DNA of 43,880 nucleotides from Chromera velia. Its lineage: Eukaryota > Sar > Chromeraceae. The stretch lies in contig JAHBMJ010001450.1 of NCBI GenBank assembly GCA_018398765.1, positions 1 to 43,880 of the forward strand. The letters run 5' to 3'. Positions 23,265 through 32,600 of this stretch are shown here, in pieces. The position numbers and the translations under genes were made by a program. Each line of letters opens with the position of its first letter. Within the stretch, counting starts at the first letter, position 1. The notes below the pieces were generated by a model. That model was not told the origin of the DNA. It worked only from the letters and a program-made list of their open reading frames with translations, and ran no database searches.

Positions 23265-26200
23265 GTCTGTCTGACCTTTTCAAGGTCAATAGGTGAGGAG
23301 GGCCCGAGTGGGGACCCGATGACGACCTTCACCTCTCCAGACAGGGGCACAACGAATTCCCCCCCCCTCTCAACGATGCCCCCAATGGTGGTGCTGACAA
23401 ATCCGAGGGACTTCACGAGAGAACCGGGATCCGAACCTTGCCCCTCCAATTTGGATTTCATCTCCAGCTCCTTCACTCCGACTGGAAGGGAGGGGGAACG
23501 TGCAAGGCATGAGGACAGAAACACAATTAAAGAGAGGGAGCAAGAGAGAAGGAACATTCTATGGAATGAAAACGGAAGGCAGCCAGACGGAAGGACAGGC
23601 TTGAGGGCCGTGAGGGCAACTTGACCTCGAAATCGGAAGAACGTGAAAGGCTCGACTTGAAGACCAAATCAGACAAAAGAGTTCTGTCCATATGGACTCC
23701 GGACAGCATGACAGCCACAAATTCATGGCTCGGAGCGAAGAAAAGGAAAGTGTGAAGGCAGGAAGACAGACTGACGGTCAAAGAGCGGCTGAGAAGATCC
23801 GAGACCCCTCACAAGGACCTCCAACGCCTCTCCCTGCAAGAACGACTGCATCATTTTCTGCAGGGCCTCTTGAGCGGCTGTGTCCCCTTCTGCAGGAGGG
23901 GGGATGGTACCCTCGAGCTCCAGTCTGTTTGGCCCCGGCACGAGTCCGCCTTCGGTTTTCAGCGTGCCCACTTGAGCGAACTCCCCTTCTGTGCCGGTTT
24001 GCGCAAACAGACCCAGAGACAGTTCGCCCAAGTCAGCCACACCCACACGCCCAGGAGACACAAACTCCACTGCGGCCCTCACCTTCACGGCCTCCGCATC
24101 CGAGTCGGAAAGATCGAAGGACGTCACCTCGACTCCTGAGAATCCGTCCCCGACACCTGCACGGATGCATGTGAGATGACACACACAATCAGAAACAAAA
24201 AGAACGGACTGAGACGCAACGCACGTGGAACTATCTGTCAAAGGACTGGCGGCTGCCAATCACTACAGACCATCGGGGAACAGCCCGCTTTGAAAATTCC
24301 ACAGAACAGTCGCAATGCCGTTCAAGGGCACCGCTAAGCGTCAATGAGGAATCCATCAGCCAAGCAGAGGATCGACGTATACAGGATTCAGAACACGCAG
24401 AATCACACACCGACGGACCGACCGTCAAGAGTGAGGCCCCTATCCACAGAAATGCCCTCGAGGTCGAGAGGTCCCACCACTGTCTTTGCCTTTACGTCTG
24501 CTTTGCTTTGTGAGAGACCGAGAGTAAGAGAGTTCTTTCTCATGAAGTCTGCAACGAACGACTGGAAGGAGCTTCCCCCATCCGTGAGATGAATCTCTGA
24601 CTCCAATTTGAGGGGAAACTCGAGAAGGATCACTCCTCCTGATGACAGCCGTCTGGTTGCAATGGCATCTGAGTGCGGTGGCTTGTTTGAGTCTGCGCTG
24701 AGAGGGAGCAGCCTTCCGTTGGACAGCTTCCCGAGTGTCGGCAGGTTGGCGTAGACAAGGTCGCCTTCCAGTGTGACCTGCACATCATCGCAAATGCTCA
24801 CGCAGGAAGAGAAGGGAACTTTATGCGCGTAAAAGAAAACAAAAACTGCGGGGTTTCTTTCTCTTTGCTTGAAGCCATGCGGGCTGTTTCCAGTCATGGT
24901 CCATGGAAGCTTTGTGAAACACGTTTTGTTCTGTTTTTCTTTGATCTCTCTCTTGTCCCCGCCTGCCGGTGAATTACATGCATGCATGCATGAATACGAA
25001 CAAAAGAAGCAACAGAAAACCAAGCACTTGCAGGCACTCACCTCCTCGAGAGAGATCGGAGAATTGGGACCTAAGGGCGAGCCAACGACAACGTTGACCT
25101 CTCCTTCCAGAGGAATCACCAGACCTGTCTCTGTGTCGTTTTGCTTCCCTGACCCTGCCGCCCGCACCCTTCCCATTTGTGCACTGATGAATTCCATTGA
25201 GTGCACCAGACTGGATGCGCCCTGAGGGGAGACGAGGCCCTTGAGGGAAGAAGTCAACTCGAGTTGCTTCACGGCACCTGACAGATGGAAAAAGAAACAA
25301 ATCAACAGCCGGTGCGTGTCCAAAAAATTCCAAAGAGCCCAAAGAGCACAACGAGAGAAAAAGCATGGAACACATTTTCCCGTGCGCAGTTCTTCGACCG
25401 TCACTCTAGTGCTGCTCTGTTTTTCCCAGTAAGCTGCCTGTTGCTCGCTCACGTGCATGCTTCCTACCCCTACCTCTGAACATTTCTCCCAGACTCTGTC
25501 CCAAGCATTTCTCCCGTCATTCAAAGCAAAGGAATACACTGGTTGACTTGATGCAAACAAGCCAAAGTCAAGTCATTGATTGAGGGAGCTCATTCAAGAA
25601 ACAACTGACTGTCAAAGAGCGGGAGGGAGGACCCGAGGCCCCTCACAAGAACTGCCAGGGCCTCCCCCTGCAGAAAGCTTCTCATCATTTTCTGCAGAGC
25701 CCCCTGTGCCGCCACGTCCCCCTCTGCGGGGGGGGGCAAAGACCCCTGGAGCTGGAGAGTGTTCACTCCCGGAACTAGGCTTCCCTTCGTTGTGAGAGAC
25801 CCCACCTGCACCTGTCGCCCCTGAAGTCCCGGAGACATCAGAGCAAAAGTCAGCTGCCCCAGATCCTCCACCCCGACCCGACCAGGGGACACGAACTGCA
25901 CCTCTGCCCCCACCCGGACCATCTCGGCATCCGACTGGGAGAGGTCGAATGACTTCACCTCGACCCCAGAAAAGCCGTCTCCAGCACCTGAGTGATGGGT
26001 CGATCAACAGAAGGAGAATTATTCAAAACAACATAGAGATCCACGATTGCTTTAAACAGCAAGACAGGGAACAGAATATTAGCGCTGGTGGAGAGACTTT
26101 GAATAGATAATGGTTTTAGTAAAGCTGGGAGCAAAGAGACCTAGAAAAGGAAGGAAGACAACACGCACAAGATCGAATCACCAGGTTCAGCCAGAAAGAG

Positions 26201-27367
26201 AGAGAGAGACTCAGGCTCAGTCGAACATAACGACAGTCGACCGGCCCATCAGAGGGATGGAAAAGCCAGCCGAACAAAACGAAGGACACACCGACCGACC
26301 ATCAAGAGTGAGGTCCCTATCCACAGAAATTCCGTCGAGGTTGAGAGGCCCCACCACTGTCTTCGCCTTTACGTCTGCTCTACTTTGGGAGAGCCCCAGA
26401 GCCAGAGTTTTCTTTCTCATGAAATCTGCGACGAAAGACTGGAAGGGAGCCCCCCCTTTTGCAAGAACCAATTTGGACTCTAAACGAAGAGGGAATTCCA
26501 AAAGCGTCACAGACCCCCCCCCCTCCCCTGCAAGACGCCTGCTGGTTGAGGAGACCACTGTAGGAGAACCGCCAGAGGAAACTAGCCGCCCCTCTGAGAG
26601 AGTACCCAGAGAGGTGCCCCCTTCGTAGACGAGCTCTCCCTCCAACTTGACCTGCATGCATGCATGCATGCATGAACGCGTACAGCCAAATTTCAGACGA
26701 ATCCTCTGCTACACATTTCTCACTTCCCACCTGCCATTCTGCGCGACAAGACACAAGGCAGCAGTAAACTTGAGGGTGGAAAAGCAAGTGCCCAGAACAT
26801 GACCTCACCTCACCTCAGCTAAGAAGAAAACAAACAAACAAACCGACCTCATCAAGGTTTACAGGGGACTCAGACCCTAGGGGTGACCCGATGACGACTT
26901 TCACCTCTCCAGTCAGAGGCACGCTTGTACTGCCCCCGTCGACACTCAGAGCCCCGATTTGTGCGCTAACGAACTCCATTGACTGGACTAGAGACGCGGC
27001 CCCTCCCCCAGACTCCCCGCTGGCCCCCGAGGACATACCAGAGACCACAGAGACCATCTCCAGCTTCTTCACACCGCCTGCAAAAAAAAGAAAAAAAACG
27101 TCTCTACTCAAAAGAACGCCTATTTGAGTCCACGCTGACCGTTCGCGCGTGATTGCAAAAATGATGGGGGAAAGGGACCTTGGAATGACTGAGGACACAC
27201 AGCGTGGCCGTAAGGTGATCAAGTGTGGATGATGAAATGACGTGCCAGCTCAACCTTTGCTCAGATCCGCTTTTCACACAGGCATGGAGAGGATGCCGGA
27301 TCAGGGAGGCAAAGAAAGAGGTCCAGCTTGAAACAGATGCTCTCTCTCTCTCGCGCGCACACTCCAT

Positions 27368-27398
<31 letters not shown>

Positions 27399-28879
27399 AC
27401 ACACGCACGTGTGTATCGACGGACAGGGAGAAAATTCTATGGAATGAAAACGGAAGGCAGCCAGACGGAGGGGCTTAAGGGCCGTGAGGGCAACTTGACC
27501 TCGAAATCGGAAGAACGTGAAAGGCTCGACTTGAAGACCAAATCAGACAAAAGAGTTCTGTCCATACGGACTCCGGACAGCATGACAGCCACAAATTCAT
27601 GGCTCGGAGCGAAGAAAAAGAAAGTGTGAAGGCAGGAAGACAGACTGACGGTCAAAGAGCGGCTGAGAAGACCCGAGACCCCTCACAAGGACCTCCAACG
27701 CCTCTCCCTGCAAGAACGACTGCATCATTTTCTGCAGGGCCTCTTGAGCGGCTGTGTCCCCCTCTGCAGGAGGGGGGATGGTTCCAGACAGCGAAAGTTT
27801 ATTCTTGCCCGGCATCAGCCCGCCCTTTGTTGTGAGAGACCCAATCTGTACCCGATTCCCTCCCCCCCCCTCTGACAGCAAACCCAAAGAAAGTTCCCCG
27901 AGGTTCTCCACACCCACTTTCCCCGGAGACACAAATTCGACCTCAGCCGCCACCCGCACAGCCTCAGCATCAGATCCAGAAAGGTCAAAAGAACTTACGC
28001 TCACATCTTGAAACCCCCCTACACCTGCAGGGAAACGATGGACGCATAAAAATATCGCCGCATACCATGTTTTCTGGATACTGTAAAGATACGGAAAATT
28101 GACTGACCTTCAAAAGCCAGCTCCTTACTTATTTCCACCCCATGAAAAGGAATAACTGCTGTAACCGTCGTCTCTCCCTCCACTCGCCATGCAGCAGCAG
28201 TTTCACCTCCTGAATCCTCAGCAGCTTTACCCGCCCCAGTCCCCTCCTGCCCACTAGTCATAAGAAGCTCCACGAATTTCGCGAATGCCTCTTGGTCTTT
28301 CACTACGAATGGTTCTTTGCAGCAGGTGAACGGGGTGCTGCCCTCCACCGTCACCCCGTCAAGAACGAAACTTCCCAAATGGGAACCGTCTGACACCGAG
28401 TAGACTTCAAGCTCTGTGTCGTCCAGAGACGCCGAGATGGAAGTCGAGGATTCGATACGCCCTTGCATGTCGATCCGGAATCTGTCCTCTTCGACGTTTC
28501 GGAGAATTACCTTCTCTTGAATGATCTCTGTGTCCTCCATCTGACTCGCAACGTAGGCGGGAAGAATGACTAAGAAAATCATTAGTAAAAGAAAAAGAGT
28601 CAGAAGAAGAAATCCGGATATGTAAATGATAAGACACCATTTTCGTGAACGAAATCGACTTGGCAAGCAACACAGAAGTCTCTGAACTAATTTGCCTTTT
28701 GCCGTCCCTCCTTCTGCCTCTTGCCTTTCCCGAACACTGTCATCTTTCTGCATCTTCCCGAGCTCCTGAGGAGTCGTCGCGGTTTGCGACGGACTTCCCG
28801 GCATCCCTCCGTGATCTCCGCCTGGTGGTTCGGTGGGGAGGGAAAGGTTCCGTGCTGTTTGAGTGTTGCCTTCTGACAT
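13586..28879 (-). CDS. Giant single-pass membrane protein with LEA-2/DUF3712-like repeats (20 exons)
   Basis: Exons 5' to 3': 28879-28108, 28024-27650, 27077-26848, 26651-26300, 25987-25610, 25277-25042, 24777-24423, 24156-23776, 23481-23276, 22691-22349, 22182-21805, 21653-21451, 21221-20642, 20259-19068, 18881-18136, 17900-16161, 15815-15121, 14848-14748, 14493-14334, 13675-13586. All are GT-AG, every junction keeps phase, and the total is 9,513 nt (about 3,170 residues). A hydrophilic N-terminus of about 80 residues with a CC-basic juxtamembrane motif precedes one strongly hydrophobic helix (about 81-110). The rest is a long chain of beta-rich repeats with motifs such as FVSPGRVGVEDLG and VPGxNxLxLxGxLPPPAEGD. 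These resemble LEA-2/WHy or DUF3712-type domains of fungal vacuolar and membrane proteins. That homology is my pattern judgement. The repeats should lie outside the cytosol; function is unknown. Confidence 0.8.
13915..14342. repeat. 46-bp minisatellite in the last intron of the giant gene
   Basis: Seven consecutive 46-bp units start at 13915, 13961, 14007, 14053, 14099, 14145 and 14191. Shortened 31-bp units follow near 14237 and 14268, and a final partial unit joins the exon 19 border at 14334. Units differ mainly at one G/T position. Read on the minus strand, each full unit contains GTGAAGGTTGGTTG, which is the exon 19 donor sequence. Confidence 0.97.
20642..22182 (-). repeat. Three-exon protein module, copy 4 (exons 11-13, last exon extended)
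   Basis: Exons of 378, 203 and 580 nt with the same entry phases. The third exon contains the usual LDGDLVY...FKSFVNDF...TVVGPLVLEGV segment and then runs on into an extra LEA-like unit (VVLPNPSAADVDLGQRLAVEI...IQPGDNLVDFNG). This looks like intron loss, or the ancestral unsplit state, at the junction with the non-modular C-terminal half. Confidence 0.85.
22849..23274. repeat. TGTC/TATC tetranucleotide array in intron 9
   Basis: About 425 bp of TGTC with TATC and GGTC variants. On the minus strand it is an array of CAGA-type units that starts immediately after the exon 9 donor (GTCAGACAG). Long Cys/Leu/Ser open frames across it are artefacts of the repeat. Confidence 0.97.
23556..23908. repeat. 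Duplicated block, copy A (intron 8 plus exon 8 end)
   Basis: Near-identical to 27434-27782. It covers the 3' end of exon 8 (23776-23908) and most of intron 8. By eye there are only a few substitutions and one net 4-base length difference near 23590. Confidence 0.93.
24423..25987 (-). repeat. Three-exon protein module, copy 2 (exons 5-7)
   Basis: Exons of 378, 236 and 355 nt (323 residues), with the same phases and segment order as copy 1. Diagnostic words are SFDLSQSDAEMVRV, SMEFISAQMG, VVVGSPLGPNSPISLEE and SFVADFMRKNSLTLGLSQ. Confidence 0.88.
26300..28024 (-). repeat. Three-exon protein module, copy 1 (exons 2-4)
   Basis: Exons of 375, 230 and 352 nt (319 residues) with entry phases 1, 1, 0 and exit phase 1. 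The first exon carries the SSFDLSGSDAEAVRV to GLGSSQPLFDR segment. The second carries the KKLEM...SMEFVSAQIG...VVIGSPLGSESPVNLDE segment. The third carries the LEGELVY...FPLRLESKL...FQSFVADFMRKK...TVVGPLNLDGISVD segment. Copies 2-4 repeat this order. Confidence 0.88.
27434..27782. repeat. Duplicated block, copy B (intron 2 plus exon 2 end)
   Basis: Partner of 23556-23908. It covers the 3' end of exon 2 (27650-27782) and the first part of intron 2. The similarity stops at about 27434, beside an AC microsatellite at about 27367-27404. Confidence 0.93.
28108..28879 (-). other. Exon 1 of the giant gene: cytoplasmic tail and membrane anchor
   Basis: 772 nt ending in phase 1 at a GTCAGT donor. It encodes residues 1-257. 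The ATG at 28879 is the first in the frame; a second ATG lies 25 codons later. Residues 70-80 (CCLPSRFRSRK) combine a possible palmitoylation pair with basic residues, which by the positive-inside rule puts the N-terminus in the cytosol. The segment after the helix already shows a LEA-like pattern (IDMQGRIESSTSISASL). Confidence 0.8.
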
Positions 28880-29668
28880 TCCTGCGACTCACAATGTCGG
28901 TTTTCCGTTCGAGCTGACGGCGACAGTACAGAGACGCCACCAACTGACAAGGATAGACTGCACTGTGTCTTTCAAGCTTATATGTGAAGGCAAAATGCTC
29001 CTCTCGGGACGGCCCCCTTCCGGATTGCACAGAAAGAGTGAATTAAGAGATCGAACCTTCAAATGTGTAGCCGATTTTGTATTCGCATGCATGTGAATTG
29101 CCGGGGCCCCCAAAGCCGCGCGCCCGTTTGTTGCATGGGCCTCGCGACCACGCGCGCGGGCCCGCCTCGGCGGCCTCGCAGTGGCATGCCAGGCACTCTA
29201 TGGCATTTTACTCATCCATATGATGTGCACCCGAGAATCGGGCCGAGATCAGGTTCGAGAGATCTCGAGATCGAGCCAGTGGCTCCAAAATGTTCCAAGA
29301 GTGGTGTGCACATGGTAACAAATGACACCTTTTTGCTTGAGGATGGGCAGACTTAGCCAACTGTGGATTGATATGCAGTTTGGTATGCGTTGCAATATGT
29401 AAGGCACTCACTCGCGTGATAGTGAGAAGTGTATGCCACCGAAAGACTGACGTTCGCAGAAACTGTCCGTTTAATTCCAGCAGATCCGACCCAGCCCAAT
29501 GGGAGTCAAACGCAAACCAGAGGCAAATGATCCGGTGAGATGAACCTTGTTCGTGCGATATCCGTCAAAGGAACCTCGACCAGCTGTGTAATTGGGCAAG
29601 AGTTCTGATCTCTTTCCCATTTTCGAGCCGAGATCAGATGAGGTCATCATGTGTGCATTTCTTCCTCC
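28880..29668. other. Divergent intergenic region (shared promoter candidate)
   Basis: 789 bp between the start codon of the giant gene (minus) and that of the acidic gene (plus). It contains a CG-rich stretch at about 29100-29180 and a self-complementary GAGATCTCGAGATC-like word near 29258. No gene is visible. A two-way promoter is inferred from gene orientation alone. Confidence 0.5.
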
Positions 29669-32600
29669 ATGTCCCTGCAGGACCCAGCCGTCGCCCCGCC
29701 TGCAAGAAGGACGCGTCAGGAGCATGGAGAGGAGCAGAATGTCAGTTTTTCGGCTGAATCAGTCTGGTTGATTCGTATCCCTCAAAGTGATGCAAGTCGC
29801 CGTCTCCTTTCCTCACCAACTCGCAATGCGTACAGTCACTGTGCAGGAACAATGCACGTGGAAATTTAGAGCAGAGTTTCCCCGGGCAGCACAACAAGAG
29901 ATCCTGTCTTGATACTGTGGAATTTGAAACCATTTTTGCAGGGGACGGATGACACTCGCTCTCAGTTCCCCGGCGAATTCAGCAGTGCGGGAGGCAGGCA
30001 AGATGGTGCGAGTGCGGACGTGTCAGGTGTCTCTGCGCTCTCCTCTGCTCTTCCACAAGCCACTGGGACTACAGAGGAGAGAAGGGCGAGCTCCGTACGG
30101 CGGGGCTCTCGGCTTTCTCTTCGTGGTGCTGCGATTGCAGCGCGACGTGAACGGCGGAGACACGAGAACGAACAAGAGAGGAACGAGAGGAACCCACTGG
30201 GTGACGGGGAGATGGAGGTCAGCTTTCTCTGATGGTCCTACTGTTCCCTCTCTTTTGGGTAAATTGATCGGGTCTATGTGGAACTTTGTGTGAGCGTGTC
30301 GACTGATTCGGTTTTGCTTCTTCGCTTCGGTTCGTGACATGAAGGAGACACGGAGATCAAAGAGCTGGTCAGAGGGGCCTTGTAGGCTTTCTGCTTCCTT
30401 CTTCCCGTCTCTCCCTTCGTGGGTGCTTCCTTCATCTGCCTGCTTGCATGCCTCCTTGCCGGCCTGTCTGCGTGTGGCGGTTATCGTTTCTGCAGGAGGT
30501 GGACGAGTGGGCGGTCCCGCCTGAGGCTGATTTATTGCCTGCCTCCTCCTCCTCGTCTGCCTCTTCTTCCTCCTCTTCTTCTTTTTCGTCCGCGGCGGCT
30601 GCTGCTGCTGCCCCTGCTTCTCATGCTCGACATGCTTCTCCCCTTTTGTCCTTCTCACCCTTTGCCCCCGCTTTGTGACATGATTCCGAGGGGGGGCAGG
30701 ACAGAACGGAAGTGGAAGGGGAACAGGGAGGTAACGAGGAGAAGGAGGACCAGCCTGCAGCTGGCAGTGGTTCTTTGGTGTTCGGTCTCTCTTCACAAGC
30801 CGACCGGGATGAAGAGTACGCCCGGCAGCTTCAGGAACAGTTGTGGGGTGAAGACGAGGCTGAGGGGGGCAGCCTGAGGGAGGAGGGGGGTCCTGGTGGT
30901 AGAAGTCAGCCGGCAGGGGCACGCGCGGGAGGGACGGACGAGGAGCGGCGGTTGCAGGGGAGGGCTGGTCGTTATCAGTCCACACGGGGCGTGTCTGGAG
31001 ATTCTTCTGAGTCCTTCGTTTCCGCTCCTGCAGCTGCGGCGGCAGCGTCGAGCCGGGGAGCAACTGGGGGAAGAGGGCGCAGGGCTAGAGCGAGGGGAAG
31101 GGGGAGGGGAAGGGGGACGAGGTCAAACTCTCGCTCGGCCAGGGCTCACGGAAGGGAGATTGATGGTGAGGGTAATGATGATGAAAGAAGGATGGGGGTA
31201 GGTGAAGGAGAAGGAGAGGGAGGAGCTGCGTCTGCGTCTGCAGGTCCTAGATCAGGTCGGGGGCAGTTGAGGAGATCTGACCGTCTCCGAGAGAATGTGC
31301 CGAGTCGGCGTCGAGGTCGGAGGAGTCAACGACAGCAGTCTGTTGCCGCCAATGATGAGGGTAGATCGGGAGAAGAAGAAGAAGAGGAAGGAGAGAGGTC
31401 TGGACATGAAGATGAGGGAGGAAATTTGAATTCGAACCGGGCAGGGGAGAGAGGGGAGTCTCCCGAGGTCCCTCCGTCTCCCTCACAGCAGCAAGAAGAA
31501 GGACGTAGACGGTCTTCCCGTCTGGCTTCATTGGAGGCAATGCGGAGGCAGGCCGCGAGCGCCAGAGTTCGGGGGCGGGGGGGGGAAGAGGGAGAAGAAG
31601 GTACAGGTTCTTCTTCAAGTTCGGCATCCTCAGAGGAAGATGAGAGCTCCCCTGCCGAATCGAGCTCAAGCGAGTACACGGAGTCATCCCAAGCCTCCTC
31701 CAGTGACTCATCCTACTCAGGCTCCGAGTCTCTCGCAGAAGAGGACGAGGAAGAAGAAGACGAGGAGGAGGAAGAAGAGAAAGAGGAGGAAGAAGAAGAC
31801 GACGCTGCAGCTCCATCGGCAGGTCGCCAAGGGAGCCGGCGTGGCTCGCGGCGGCAAGAAGGAGGGAGACAGGGACAAACGAATGACCTTCCTTGTAACC
31901 ACCGGTGCGTCGGTTACTTTTTCTCCAAGCGCTCGGCATCTTTTTCCGTCTCTTCGTGTCTCTCTTCTTTCTTCTTCTTTGGCTGATGTCTCACCTACAA
32001 TGTCACAATGTGTTGCATAAAAGAACTTCCAGTCCCAAGCTGATTGTAAAGCTCTCTCTCTTTTCCTCTGAAGCGTTTGTTCTGCCATGGATCTCTCTCT
32101 GCAGGCTGAATCAGGACGGGAGCTATGAGTACGACGAAGAAGCCGCCAGGACCGACCCGATCACCTTTGAGGACCTGGAGCCAGTACACGTTGATTTCTT
32201 CTCACCCGATGGCAGCTTCCACGCGTGCTTCAACACGAGTGTAAGTCAGACAGCCAGCCGCACAATCAAATCATCCACGAAAACGATACCGGACCGGCCA
32301 TTCGCCCGATTTTTTTGTTGTTCCAATTTCAGCTCTTGAGATTTCACTTCCCTGGCCGTTCAAACAACTCCAGACGCAGCTTCAAACAGTCAATCAGAAG
32401 GGGTGATTTGATTGTCTGTTCTCTCAAAGCAATAAGCAAAGAGCGATCAGCCGGGACACCACAGTCACTTTTGGTGTCTCCGCCCCCCCGGGGTACCCTT
32501 GTCTACAAACAACGCCTTTTCGGCCCCCTCTGTCTGTCTTCTCTCATCCAAGAGACCCGGGCTGTGTCTTCGCTCTTTGAATTGTCCTGCAGACGCTTCT

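Larger units (their letters stand above)
22349..24156 (-). repeat. Three-exon protein module, copy 3 (exons 8-10)
   Basis: Exons of 381, 206 and 343 nt (310 residues), with the same phases and order. Diagnostic words are SFDLSDSDAEAVKV, SLGFVSTTIG, VVIGSPLGPSSPIDLEK and SFVADFMKKDLLTLGLAD. The intron between exons 9 and 10 holds the large tetranucleotide array. Confidence 0.88.

Noticed and set aside
22849-23296. Long Cys/Leu/Ser open frames in the TGTC array
   Set aside because: A tetranucleotide without stops is open in several frames. No other coding signal is present and the array lies inside an intron.
30023-31063. 346-codon minus-strand frame over the acidic gene
   Set aside because: It is a Pro/Arg/Lys-rich shadow of Ser/Gly/Glu-rich coding and intron sequence. 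It crosses the plus-strand exon borders and shows no domain.
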